Positions 14,885 through 23,473 of a DNA stretch of 64,000 nucleotides are shown in pieces (position 1 is the first letter of the stretch; every line of letters starts with the position of its first letter). Both the position numbers and the translations under genes were made by a program. Under the pieces are notes generated by a model, which did not search any database, was not told the DNA's origin, and was given only the letters and a program-made list of their open reading frames with translations. Location of the stretch: the NCBI GenBank assembly GCA_036389255.1, contig DASVQI010000040.1, positions 33,454 through 97,453 of the forward strand, read 5' to 3'. Source of the stretch: JACVRN01 sp036389255. Lineage in GTDB: Bacteria; Acidobacteriota; Blastocatellia; Pyrinomonadales; Pyrinomonadaceae.

Positions 14885-16039
14885 ATGCTTGCTATGAACT
14901 ACAGGGGGCCTCTGCGGGTACGCATTGACCATAAACCGGAGCCCGAGATTCAGCACCCTCAGGACGCCATCGTCAGGGTCACAAGGTCTTGTATCTGCGG
15001 CTCTGACTTACATTTGTATAACGGGTCTGTGCCGGACACTCGCGTCGGCATGACCTTCGGCCACGAGGTCACGGGCATAGTGGAAGAAGTAGGCCCGGAG
15101 GTGGAGAAATTAAAAGTTGGGGATCATGTCCTTGTGCCTTTCAACATCGCGTGCGGGAAGTGCGTCTTCTGCCAGCAGGAGCTATACGGCAACTGCCACG
15201 AGTCCAACCCGGAGGCCACAGCAGTCGGCGGCATCTTCGGCTATTCGCATACGGCGGGCGGCTACGATGGTGGACAGGCCGAATACGTCCGAGTCCCTTA
15301 CGCGAACGTGAGCCCCACGGTCATCCCTGAAGGCATGGATCCGGACGATGCCGTGATGCTCACGGACGTCGTTCCAACCGGCTATCAGGCCGCCGAGATG
15401 GCCGGTATTCAGCCCGGCGACACGGTGATGGTCTTCGGGGCGGGCCCCGTGGGCATTATGGCAGCAAGGTGCGCGTGGCTCTTTGGTGCCGGTCGAGTCA
15501 TAATAATTGACCACGTGGACTACCGCTTGGAGTTCGCACGGAATTACGCGCCCTGCGAGGCCTATAACTTCAGAGAACTGGGTGACGTGGTCTTATTCGC
15601 CAAACGTACGACTGACTGGCTGGGAGCAGACGTTTGTATTGACGCCGTGGGCGCGGAGGCTGCTGGCCGTGTGATGCAGACGCTCCTCGGCAGAAAATTG
15701 CTGATGCAGGGAGGCTCTGCAACGGCTCTGCACTGGGCCATCAACTCCGTGAAAAAGGGCGGGATTGTCTCCATCGTCGGGGTCTACGGCCCAATTGACA
15801 CTCTCGTCCCGATTGGGAACGTGGTGAATAAAGGACTGACTCTCAGGGGGAATCAGGCGTCCGTCAAGCGACTGTTGCCCCGCCTGATTGAGCACGTGCA
15901 GAACGGGATACTCGATCCGAAGGCGCTAATCACGCACCGCATCCCTCTGGAAGAAGTGTCGGATGCGTACAGGATTTTTTCTGCGAAGCTGGATAACTGC
16001 ATCAAGCCGGTGCTGCTGCCACCATCGGCCAGAAGCTAG
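14885..16039 (+). CDS. Zinc-dependent alcohol dehydrogenase (MDR family)
   Basis: 384 residues; GGGGAGGAG precedes ATG 14885. Medium-chain dehydrogenase/reductase layout: catalytic zinc site RSCICGSDLHLYNG and GHEVTGIVEEVG, structural zinc cysteines in FNIACGKCVFCQQELYGNC, and the NAD-binding GAGPVGIMAA in a Rossmann fold. The GDHVLVP and GGYDGGQAEYVRVPYA segments resemble the formaldehyde/glutathione-independent branch. It oxidises an alcohol or aldehyde with NAD(P); the exact substrate is open. Co-transcribed with the next gene, 12 bases downstream. Confidence 0.92.
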   Translation: MLAMNYRGPLRVRIDHKPEPEIQHPQDAIVRVTRSCICGSDLHLYNGSVPDTRVGMTFGHEVTGIVEEVGPEVEKLKVGDHVLVPFNIACGKCVFCQQELYGNCHESNPEATAVGGIFGYSHTAGGYDGGQAEYVRVPYANVSPTVIPEGMDPDDAVMLTDVVPTGYQAAEMAGIQPGDTVMVFGAGPVGIMAARCAWLFGAGRVIIIDHVDYRLEFARNYAPCEAYNFRELGDVVLFAKRTTDWLGADVCIDAVGAEAAGRVMQTLLGRKLLMQGGSATALHWAINSVKKGGIVSIVGVYGPIDTLVPIGNVVNKGLTLRGNQASVKRLLPRLIEHVQNGILDPKALITHRIPLEEVSDAYRIFSAKLDNCIKPVLLPPSARS

Positions 16040-16051
16040 GGAGGAACTGTC

Positions 16052-16570
16052 ATGGAGAATATGGAGAAGAGAGCGATAGACCCTATGCAGGTCAAAGGGT
16101 GGGGCATAGACGCTAACCCGGACAACGACCCCACCTATCCCATGAAGAACCGCAACAACGGGGAGCACATGGGCTACAGTTGGGAGCGCCCGTCTCAACA
16201 GCCCGCGAGCGTAGAGGTGCTGCATTCCAACGAGCGCCCGAACCTCTCGGCCGCCTTCGGGACTTCGACGCCGCCTGCGGGCTTGAGCGGCGTTATCCGT
16301 CGCTTCGCTTTCAAGTACAGCGAATCGAGCTACGGGCACTGGCTGCCACTGATGCTGGCCGACCGTGTGGGCGTGGTCGAAGGCTATGCGGAAGACCTTG
16401 CTCGCGGTTACGTGCCTAACGTCTTTGCCGAGAGGGGCTGGAAGGCGGAGTGGAAGCACAACAGAAAGAGTCTGCTGACGAGAGTTGCCGTCGGGGCTGT
16501 TCTGGCTTCCGTCGCGGTCGCATACCTGCGTAGCGGAGGAGATAAAAGGGATAAGAAAAAAGGGCGCTAA
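16052..16570 (+). CDS. Hypothetical protein co-transcribed with alcohol dehydrogenase
   Basis: 172 residues with GGAGG before the start. The first half is polar and Asn/Pro-rich (VKGWGIDANPDNDPTYP...), the middle carries a conserved-looking RRFAFKYSESSYGHWLPLMLADRVGVVEG segment, and the C-terminus has a hydrophobic stretch (VAVGAVLASVAVAYLR) with a Lys-rich tail, possibly a tail anchor. I do not recognise the family, but small proteins of this style are often found next to such dehydrogenases in soil bacteria. Confidence 0.8.
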   Translation: MENMEKRAIDPMQVKGWGIDANPDNDPTYPMKNRNNGEHMGYSWERPSQQPASVEVLHSNERPNLSAAFGTSTPPAGLSGVIRRFAFKYSESSYGHWLPLMLADRVGVVEGYAEDLARGYVPNVFAERGWKAEWKHNRKSLLTRVAVGAVLASVAVAYLRSGGDKRDKKKGR

Positions 16571-16634
16571 TTGATTGTAGAGGGGATTCGGCGGCAGAGC
16601 CTATTTAGCCTGAAAGACATCTTCTGCAAGCGGT

Positions 16635-16666
16635 TTCCGGGCTTGCTCTTTAGAGCAAGCCCGGAA
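16635..16666 (+). terminator. Hairpin terminator after the dehydrogenase operon
   Basis: Perfect 14-base arms 16635-16648 and 16653-16666 with loop TTTA. No T run follows on either strand, so it may act with Rho. It separates this operon from the convergent lipoprotein gene. Confidence 0.65.
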
Positions 16667-16729
16667 CGTTGTCTACAGTAGTGTGCTGTCACGACACTTA
16701 ATATTTATATCCTGCCGATTAATGACAAA

Positions 16730-17245
16730 TCACTGCAACATTGACGATTGTGAAGATATTACCTGCCAGCGACCGCTCCTTTTAATGAAAGTATCCGTAT
16801 CCCTTGAGCGAGCAACTTTCGAGTTCTTATATTTAAGCGTGGTGATGAAAGTTATAGTGGCCTTATCGCCTTCCATGCTTTCCAAGCGCGCGTCGCTAAT
16901 CTCCCAAGATTTAAGAGTCGGGTCGCCCCTTTTCCATACTGTTATCCACTCGGCTTTGTTGTAAGTCTTGCCGTTCTGCGCGACGTTGGTAAATTCATCC
17001 GCAAAGATGGTTTCAAGCGTCTTCACATCGCCCTTGAATTTCGCCTCTTTCCACCGATTTTCGGTTTCGATTAACTCGCGTAGAATGTCGGCTTTTTTGT
17101 CGGGCGCAGAGAGATTTCCGCTTGGGGCGGGCGAAGGAACCGGCGTCGTTGTGGATTGAGCCTGATTGTTGCTCGCAGTCCCTCTGTAGGAATCGCAAGA
17201 GGATGCGGCCAGGACTACGAGTATAATCATCAGAACTAGTTTCAT
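16730..17245 (-). CDS. Lipoprotein with SnoaL/NTF2-like (DUF4440) domain
   Basis: 171 residues. The N-terminus MKLVLMIILVVLAASSC is a lipoprotein signal with Cys17 as the lipidated residue. A Ser/Thr/Pro linker (about 25-45) leads to an NTF2-like domain: ELIETENRWKEAKFKGDVKTLETIFADEF...NGKTYNKAEWI...WQVISSQSS. These small cone-shaped domains bind ligands or act as enzymes; here it is anchored in the cell envelope. It lies 31 bases downstream of the zinc-ribbon gene and is probably co-transcribed. Confidence 0.85.
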   Translation of the reverse strand: MKLVLMIILVVLAASSCDSYRGTASNNQAQSTTTPVPSPAPSGNLSAPDKKADILRELIETENRWKEAKFKGDVKTLETIFADEFTNVAQNGKTYNKAEWITVWKRGDPTLKSWEISDARLESMEGDKATITFITTLKYKNSKVARSRDTDTFIKRSGRWQVISSQSSMLQ

Positions 17246-17276
17246 TACGCTTTCCCTTAATTGCAGCCCGCGTTAA

Positions 17277-18086
17277 TCACTCTTTGATAAGCGTGAAGTT
17301 TCCCTGCTGGGTTGCCGGCGTATACTTCGGATTGGTCAGACTGTATGTGCAGTTTAGCGTGTCTGATGTAGTGAAACGGCAGCGCACTGTCATGGGCGCG
17401 GTATAGTCCGCAACTTTACAGGTCAGCGTCCCGGAAAGGTTCATCTTACCTTCCTCTGTCAGCTTACCCGTCAAAGGAGCATCTCCGCAGAGATTGCCGC
17501 CGGACGTCAGCATGGATGAGACATAGCCGGTGTCCGCATTGATTGTAGTAATATCAAGATTTATAGTGCCCCGCGTATTGGATGTTGTGTTTAGAGCTTT
17601 CCCCTTATACAGTCCGGTTCTGTCGGCAAAGGCCGCGTAAGGCGGGCCGGGCGAGGCGTTTGATTGTGTTTGATTATTATTCGAGTTCTGGCTAACGCTC
17701 GAATTGCTGCTGCCGGAACTCTTGACGGCAGATGCGGATTGAGTATTCCCTGCCCCGAATATCACATAGGCCACGAAGAGGCCAATTCCAACTCCCCCCA
17801 GAAGAAGTATCACACCGCCAATAAGCCAAAGGGTTGCGCTTCGCTTAGAGGGAACACTGGATACTGCTTGGGAAGGTTGAGCTAACCCAAGCGACTGATG
17901 TTCTATGCTCTGATAAGGAGTTGTATCTTGAACCTGCCTGTTCGGCACACTCTGAAAAGCAGGCAGTACAAGTGTCGGCTGTGCGCCCTGTGGCGACGGT
18001 TCTTTGACGAGGGGGGTGCCATCGGTCAAACAATAGTTCAACGTATCATCTGCATACTGGGCGCGGCACGATGGACATAGCTTCAT
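17277..18086 (-). CDS. Zinc-ribbon membrane protein
   Basis: 269 residues. An N-terminal zinc-ribbon half (MKLCPSCRAQYADDTLNYCLTDGTPL) sits in the cytoplasm, followed by a Gln/Pro linker, one transmembrane helix (about 86-110), a Ser/Asn/Gln-rich linker and a beta-rich outer domain (about 150-269; GLYKGKALNTTSNTRGTINLDI, NLCGDAPLTGKLTEEGKMNLSGTLTCKVADY). This head-TM-tail design is very common in Acidobacteriota and usually unexplained. It lies just downstream, in the minus direction, of attC site 5, so it could be inside the same cassette block. Confidence 0.82.
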   Translation of the reverse strand: MKLCPSCRAQYADDTLNYCLTDGTPLVKEPSPQGAQPTLVLPAFQSVPNRQVQDTTPYQSIEHQSLGLAQPSQAVSSVPSKRSATLWLIGGVILLLGGVGIGLFVAYVIFGAGNTQSASAVKSSGSSNSSVSQNSNNNQTQSNASPGPPYAAFADRTGLYKGKALNTTSNTRGTINLDITTINADTGYVSSMLTSGGNLCGDAPLTGKLTEEGKMNLSGTLTCKVADYTAPMTVRCRFTTSDTLNCTYSLTNPKYTPATQQGNFTLIKE

Positions 18087-18120
18087 GTTGTTTCGGTTAA
18101 TCCTATGTCGGTGTCAAACG

Positions 18121-18227
18121 GCTTAACACCCGAATTAACAGGGGGCGACAAGTGGCATTCTACCTAATTTGTAAAGACGAGCATGAAAGGCAGTCAAGCC
18201 GCGCTTAAGTCGAATGAATTGTTGAGC
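18121..18227 (-). other. Lone attC-like site 5 (DUF4087 cassette)
   Basis: GCTTAAC (18121-18127) then CCGAATTAACAGGG, and at the far end TCGAATGAATT and GTTGAGC (18221-18227). Both cores fit RYYYAAC and GTTRRRY exactly. It follows the DUF4087 gene by 18 bases, about 5 kb from the main cluster. Confidence 0.75.
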
Positions 18228-18245
18228 GCTCCTATCGAATCAGTT

Positions 18246-18671
18246 TCACTTAAACATGCTCCTCCATCTTTTCAATGAACTATCCTGACGGCATGCAGAC
18301 AATGGCCGCGCGGTAGAACTCTTAATCTCCAATACCCTTTCCGTCTGCTTATTAACTCTCAGTTGCATGCACACGCACCCGTAGCCATAGTTACCGTTCC
18401 TGCGCACCCATTGTCCGGGTTTGAAATCGGGCCAATCCCAATCAGTCTCGACCTGATATCCGCCCTGTACGCCGATAATCCATTCTCCGCTCCGGTCGTA
18501 TAGCGAAATATTCCCCGGCGTGGGGTTATCGAGCCAACCGCAGCGCCTTTCAACCTGTGCGGCCTGAAACTCTACGGGCTGCACACGGCCTCCGTCTGCG
18601 TACCCTACAGTGATTAGGAGTAGGAATCCCAAGATAATTAATGGGAAGTTTGCAAGTTTCATATTCATCAT
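18246..18671 (-). CDS. Secreted DUF4087-family protein (integron cassette gene)
   Basis: 141 residues (or from M4, 18662). A signal peptide (MKLANFPLIILGFLLLITVGYA) is followed by the DUF4087 pattern: RRCGWLDNPTPGNISLYDRSGEWIIGVQGG, the GYGCVCMQLRVN Cys motif and ARPLSACRQD. Four to five cysteines. Its role is unknown; the domain occurs in proteobacterial genomes and on mobile elements. The attC-like site directly after it marks it as a cassette gene. Confidence 0.85.
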   Translation of the reverse strand: MMNMKLANFPLIILGFLLLITVGYADGGRVQPVEFQAAQVERRCGWLDNPTPGNISLYDRSGEWIIGVQGGYQVETDWDWPDFKPGQWVRRNGNYGYGCVCMQLRVNKQTERVLEIKSSTARPLSACRQDSSLKRWRSMFK

Positions 18672-18680
18672 CTTCGTTAC

Positions 18681-19331
18681 TTAGCCTTCGGTTGCAGTCG
18701 AGTAAACCTCAGAGCTTATTTCTGTTTTCTCTGCTGATTCACCGTTGTCGCGAAAATACTGAAGCAGTTTCCACCCTAGCACGCCCGCCACGCAAATGCC
18801 GAGTATAGCCCATGTAAGATTGCCCAGCATGTCAGCCAACGCGGCGACGCGGTCGCTGAAGAGCTTTCCCAGCCCCACGTAGATAATAACCCAGAGTACT
18901 TCTCCCAACACGTCCCAGAAAAGAAAATGAGGCCACGAATACCCGGCGATGCCGCTCGTCAGGTTAAGCCAAGGGCCGAGAGGCGTCACAAGCCACCTGC
19001 TCAAGAATATTCCCAATCCTCCACGTCGTTTGGTGAATTCTTCGGCCCGCTTGAGCATATCTGCGCCGCCAAACCGGTTCGTAACACGCAATACGAGTTT
19101 ACGTCCGCCCCAACGGCCCAAGCAATAGCCTATCTGGTCTCCGGCGACTGCCCCCGCACTGCATATCAGCAACACCTGCCACAGGCTCATCTCGCCCTGT
19201 GCAACGAAAGAGCCGGAGACAATAAGCACCAATGTTACGGGCAGGGGTATGCCCACAGAGGCAACCGTCAATATGACGAAGAGCGCCGGTAAGCCATAAG
19301 TAGAGAGCAGTCCCAAAAGTTGATCGGTCAC
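18681..19331 (-). CDS. DedA-family membrane protein
   Basis: 216 residues, SNARE-associated/DedA (VTT) domain: GIPLPVTLVLIVSG, GAVAGDQIGYCLGRWGG, RAEEFTKRRGGLGIFLSRWLVTPLGPWLNLTSGIAGYSWPHFLFWDVLGEVLWVIIYVGLG. Two re-entrant loops and several helices in the inner membrane. DedA proteins scramble or flip lipid carriers such as undecaprenyl phosphate and support membrane potential. Start overlaps the stop of the upstream gene (ATGA), showing translational coupling. Confidence 0.92.
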   Translation of the reverse strand: MTDQLLGLLSTYGLPALFVILTVASVGIPLPVTLVLIVSGSFVAQGEMSLWQVLLICSAGAVAGDQIGYCLGRWGGRKLVLRVTNRFGGADMLKRAEEFTKRRGGLGIFLSRWLVTPLGPWLNLTSGIAGYSWPHFLFWDVLGEVLWVIIYVGLGKLFSDRVAALADMLGNLTWAILGICVAGVLGWKLLQYFRDNGESAEKTEISSEVYSTATEG

Positions 19332-19717
19332 GGGCCGCCTCCCTCATCCGGCGGAGGCGGTGGCGGATACGGGGGGCGAGCATGCACAATCGCGTCCATT
19401 AGAATCGCTCGAACCTCTTCCATGGAACGATTCTGCGCCCGCGCTATCTCGGCCAAGGGACGTTTATCCGGCGGCTTGTGCGGCATGCCGAGGGCCTTAT
19501 AAAGTACGTGAGGAGGCACTCTATAAGAGTGGGCTATATAGCCGACGTTCATCCACTCTTCAATCGGCTCATCACGGTGATAGCTCCAGTAAATTGCGTC
19601 TCGCACGAAGTAAAAAGCATGGTGGATTGTAAACCCGACGAAGAAGAGGAAGGCTATGAGCACCAGCCACTGCCGCCAGTTAAATCCTTTCAGGGTTTGA
19701 ACTATTCGTCTACGCAT
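19328..19717 (-). CDS. Small membrane-anchored protein coupled to DedA
   Basis: 129 residues with one N-terminal membrane helix (about 17-38, WLVLIAFLFFVGFTIHHAFYF) and a cytoplasmic or outer helical part resembling a two-helix DNA-binding-like fold (HSYRVPPHVLYKALGMPHKPPDKRPLAEIARAQNRSMEEVRAIL), ending in a Pro run. Not a known family to me; the DedA start is nested in its stop, so the two proteins are probably made together. Confidence 0.78.
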   Translation of the reverse strand: MRRRIVQTLKGFNWRQWLVLIAFLFFVGFTIHHAFYFVRDAIYWSYHRDEPIEEWMNVGYIAHSYRVPPHVLYKALGMPHKPPDKRPLAEIARAQNRSMEEVRAILMDAIVHARPPYPPPPPPDEGGGP

Positions 19718-19726
19718 CGTATGCGG

Positions 19727-20053
19727 CTAAAATTTGAATGAGAAATAGACTGCCCCGACTATGAGCCCGTAGGCGACGAAGTTATTCCACTTGAGCGTCT
19801 GACCGAAGAGAAAATAGGCCAGCACCGTGAAGACCACCAAAGTTATACACTCTTGCATGATCTTCAACTGAGTGACGCTGAGTGTCTGAGAGCCTATGCG
19901 ATTAGCGGGCACCTGAAAGATGTATTCAAAAAGGGCCAGCGACCAACTAATCAGAATCATCCAGACAATCGGTTTCTCTTTGTGCCTGAGATGACCATAC
20001 CAGGCAAGGGTCATAAAGATGTTCGAGATGGTAAGTAAGAATATTGTCTTCAT
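19727..20053 (-). CDS. DMT-superfamily small membrane protein (DUF486)
   Basis: 108 residues, four hydrophobic helices, matching DUF486 (DMT_6): NIFMTLAWYGHLRHK, SWSLALFEYIFQVPANRIGSQTLSVTQLKIMQECITLVVF. Probably a dimeric transporter-like protein of the drug/metabolite group; substrate unknown. It ends 9 bases from the start of the DedA-coupled gene. Confidence 0.85.
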   Translation of the reverse strand: MKTIFLLTISNIFMTLAWYGHLRHKEKPIVWMILISWSLALFEYIFQVPANRIGSQTLSVTQLKIMQECITLVVFTVLAYFLFGQTLKWNNFVAYGLIVGAVYFSFKF

Positions 20054-20198
20054 TCAGCACCCCCGGATTTAGTCTCTGATCGTTGAGCAAACAAATTTTT
20101 GCTCTAACCCTTACATGTTGTAAGACCCAATCAGAAAGAACGCGCCGCTTCGGGGGCGGCTGATAAAGTCGCGCACGCTCGCTCACCTGCATCTCTTC

Positions 20199-22007
20199 TT
20201 AGGTGGCTTCAGCGCTGCGTGCGAGTTCGGAGAAAACGCCATTCCTTGCAATCAATTCATCAAATCCGCCTTGCTCTACAACACGGCCCTGATCGAAGAC
20301 GAAGATGCAATCTGTTTCATTAAGTGTAGTCAGGCGATGCGCGACCATGATGACGGTTCGCGTTTGCCGCGCAGTCTCAATGGCGGCGCGCACCTGTCGC
20401 TCGCTGATATTGTCCAGAGCAGATGTTCCTTCATCAAGTATGAGGATGGGCGGATTTTTCAGAAACATACGAGCTAAAGCGATTCGCTGTCGCTGGCCGC
20501 CCGAGAGATTGCCGCCTCGTTCCGTGAGCGGGGTATCATAACCCTCCGGCATTTGTAGAATCTCTTCGTGTATGTGCGCCTGACGGGCGGCCTCCTGTAT
20601 TTTATCTAAAGTAGTCTTGCCGCATCCGTAAGAGATGTTTTCCGCGACCGTTCCCGAAAAAACAAATGGCACCTGGCTGACGTAGCCGATGGATTTTCCT
20701 ATGTCTTCGCGCGAGAGAACATTGATGGGTACGCCGCCGACTAAGACTTCGCCTGACACGGGGTGAATCAGCCGCAGCACGCAACGCAGCCATGTGGATT
20801 TCCCGGAACCGGAAGGGCCAGCGATGCCTATTGTTTGGCCTTGTCTAATTTCGAGCGTCAGCCCGTTGAGAATGCGTCTGGACTTACCGTCGGGCAGAGG
20901 ATAATCGGCTATCACGTCCCGGCATTCCAGCAACGGGATGCTGCCGTCGAGCCGTGGGGCACGCATGGTAACTACCCCGTAGGATTTATCCACCGGCTGG
21001 TTGAGCATATTTAAGAGCACGCTCACCTGTATGCTGCTGTCGTAGGTTTCATCGAGTATGCGATGGACTTCCTTGAGCGGGCCCATGACCTTTAGAAAAA
21101 GGTTGGAGAAGATTATGACCGTCCCGAAAGTAATCTCACGGTAAGCAGCCAGCACGACTGCGAAACCGATGATGATGACATGGAACAGTCCCTCATTGAC
21201 CGCTTTCATCCAATCGAAGCGGGACATGGCAATATGGTGCTTGACCTCGCGGTCGCGGCGGGAATCGGCAGCATTCTCAACGCGCGTTACTTCGAGCGGA
21301 TACGTGTTGGCTGCGCGAATATACTCAAGACCACCCAGTTGCTCTACGACAGTGCCGTCCAGTCCCTCCTTGGCATGTAAAAGCGCGGCCCGTATCCCCT
21401 TTTGTGAATTCACCTGCCACATAGTAATAGCGAGAGACACCGGAATGACGCAGAGCATGACAAGGCCCACACGCCATTCCTGCCAGATGGCAACCGTCAG
21501 GGCAAAGCTCGCCAGTAACACAGCCGGTACGAAATCGCTAAAGATAACCTTGAGAAATTTCACGAAGCCTTCGACGCTTCGGATGATGCGCCCGTGCAAC
21601 GACCCTACGCGCTCGCGGGAGAGCGCCCCGAGGTCAATCTTCAGTAGATGACCTATGAGGCGCACGGTCATATCGCGTTCAATGCGAGTCGTGGTGCGCG
21701 AGACAACCCAACGACGCAGCAGTTGCAGGGATTCTTTCAGGATGTAAGCGCCGGCGATGACTGCCAGCGCAAGGATGGCGTAACGTGTCCACTCCGAAGC
21801 CGGCCTGCCGGCGAAGCCCAAGATGCTGTCAAAAAACCGCCCAATCATCCAGGCAATTCCGGTCTCGACCCCGGCGGCAAGCGCACTAATGAGAACGCCT
21901 GTAGCGAATCCCAAGGCGTCCGCGCGAGAAACAAGCTGCCGAATCTGTTTCCGTCGCGCCCACACCGAGCCCACGTCACCAAAAAACGAGCGTTCTTCTT
22001 TAGACAT
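20199..22007 (-). CDS. ABC exporter, fused permease and ATPase
   Basis: 602 residues. Six-helix type I exporter membrane domain (about 30-330) then a nucleotide-binding domain with Walker A GPSGSGKST (about residue 400), Q loop SQVPFVFSG, signature LSGGQRQRIAL (about 505), Walker B ILILDEGTSALD and switch His in VAHRLTT. A complete half-transporter that should work as a homodimer to export lipid, peptide or drug. It lies 11 bases after the ion-transporter gene in the same direction, so all three minus-strand genes to 24105 look like one operon. Confidence 0.93.
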   Translation of the reverse strand: MSKEERSFFGDVGSVWARRKQIRQLVSRADALGFATGVLISALAAGVETGIAWMIGRFFDSILGFAGRPASEWTRYAILALAVIAGAYILKESLQLLRRWVVSRTTTRIERDMTVRLIGHLLKIDLGALSRERVGSLHGRIIRSVEGFVKFLKVIFSDFVPAVLLASFALTVAIWQEWRVGLVMLCVIPVSLAITMWQVNSQKGIRAALLHAKEGLDGTVVEQLGGLEYIRAANTYPLEVTRVENAADSRRDREVKHHIAMSRFDWMKAVNEGLFHVIIIGFAVVLAAYREITFGTVIIFSNLFLKVMGPLKEVHRILDETYDSSIQVSVLLNMLNQPVDKSYGVVTMRAPRLDGSIPLLECRDVIADYPLPDGKSRRILNGLTLEIRQGQTIGIAGPSGSGKSTWLRCVLRLIHPVSGEVLVGGVPINVLSREDIGKSIGYVSQVPFVFSGTVAENISYGCGKTTLDKIQEAARQAHIHEEILQMPEGYDTPLTERGGNLSGGQRQRIALARMFLKNPPILILDEGTSALDNISERQVRAAIETARQTRTVIMVAHRLTTLNETDCIFVFDQGRVVEQGGFDELIARNGVFSELARSAEAT

Positions 22008-22018
22008 AACTCTTCAGC

Positions 22019-23473
22019 TTAGCGAATGAACGTGAAATAGGTCGCGTAAAAGAGGAGCATAAAGAGCGAGAACGGCAACCCGAAAACCAGATAACGCCGG
22101 AAAGTGATGGCGTGCTCGGGGTCTTTGAAGCGCTGGCTCTCCTCCGCCAGAATAATCCCGGCAGAAGCCGCCGTGACTAATGAACTGCTGCCGGCGCAGA
22201 TTCCGCCGCCGAGCGCCCACGCCGCAGCATGCGACCTATCGAGTTGGTAAATGGAGTTGGAAACGGCCGTCGCCCAAGAGGCGGCCTCGGTAAAGGTCGT
22301 GCCGAAATAGCCTGTCACGGCGATAATCCATGGAGCAGCCTGCGCAGCTATAAGCTGCTCCTGAAGCACGTGGCCAATCCATGAATATGAGACGCAGCCG
22401 GCAAGGATGAAGATGGCGGCGAACGTGAGATAGACCTCGAAGCCTAGCGATGTCAATGTGTGGTAGCGATCTTTTCTCCGCTCCAGTAGGACGGCGATGG
22501 CTATTGCCGCCGCTCCTATGGGAATGGCGTAATCTATGAATATCACCTGCAACGTGATGACAAGTACCAACACCACGATACCGATTGTGAGCAGACGGCG
22601 GTCTATGGCAAGGTCTGCTTTGGCCTTCTTCCAATCGGCTGCCGTCTGCGCGACCTGCAAAGTGTAATGTGGTACTTGAGTCGCGCCCGCCTGCCGGCTC
22701 CGTCTGGTGATTCCGCGCTGGGTTAGGAGCGTGGCGACTATAATAAGCACCACCATCACAATCAAATTAGCGGGCACTACTTCCCGCATAAAGTCAGTGG
22801 CATTCAGGCTCCACGTGGAGGCCTCTATGATATTGGGCGTATCGCCCCAGCGCGTTGAGAATCCGCCAAGGTTGCTGGCGATGAGCGCAGCGCTCAGAAT
22901 CCAGCGCGACGGCACGTGATACGAAGCACACAGCCGGATTATCACCGGCGTCATGATGAGAATCGAGGTGACGTTGTGCATCAGCGCCGCCGTTACATAA
23001 GTGGTAAGCAGCAGGACTCCTACCAACAAGGGTGTAGTCAGGCGAGGACGGCGCAAACGGATTTTACCCAACTGGTGGCCGAGCCACGCGGCCACCCACT
23101 TGAACCCCTGAGAGCGCTCAATCATGTGCGCCGGTACGGCTATGGCTGTAAATAATATCGTGATGTCGGCGTAATGCATGAAGCCTTCGCGCAGCACTCT
23201 TGACGCGTTCCCCCACTGGATGACGAGGAATGCAAGACTCACGAGGGTCATCGCGAGCGGCAGAGGAACCTCGTATTTGGTCATGGCGAAGAAGGCTGTG
23301 AAGAGCAGCACGAGCATCAGCACGCCGGCGGGCCAAGTCATCTGCCAAGCGTCGGGGGGAAGAGGTGGGCCGCCGGGCGCAGGTGCGGCTCCGGCAGCCC
23401 AGACGGGCGTACACCAGAGCAAGAGAAGAGCCAGCACGCCGAGCAAGGGGAGAAGGCGTAACTGCGATTTCAT
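22019..23473 (-). CDS. ArsB/NhaD/SLC13-type ion transporter
   Basis: 484 residues, about 11-12 membrane helices after a signal-like N-terminus and a Pro/Gly/Ala linker. Diagnostic stretches are TAALMHNVTSILIMTPVIIRL and ASNLGGFSTRWGDTPNIIEA, the paired signature of the ion transporter superfamily (NhaD, ArsB, P-protein). It likely moves an anion or sodium/proton; no arsenate genes are near. Start overlaps the previous gene's stop by 4 bases. Confidence 0.85.
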   Translation of the reverse strand: MKSQLRLLPLLGVLALLLLWCTPVWAAGAAPAPGGPPLPPDAWQMTWPAGVLMLVLLFTAFFAMTKYEVPLPLAMTLVSLAFLVIQWGNASRVLREGFMHYADITILFTAIAVPAHMIERSQGFKWVAAWLGHQLGKIRLRRPRLTTPLLVGVLLLTTYVTAALMHNVTSILIMTPVIIRLCASYHVPSRWILSAALIASNLGGFSTRWGDTPNIIEASTWSLNATDFMREVVPANLIVMVVLIIVATLLTQRGITRRSRQAGATQVPHYTLQVAQTAADWKKAKADLAIDRRLLTIGIVVLVLVITLQVIFIDYAIPIGAAAIAIAVLLERRKDRYHTLTSLGFEVYLTFAAIFILAGCVSYSWIGHVLQEQLIAAQAAPWIIAVTGYFGTTFTEAASWATAVSNSIYQLDRSHAAAWALGGGICAGSSSLVTAASAGIILAEESQRFKDPEHAITFRRYLVFGLPFSLFMLLFYATYFTFIR

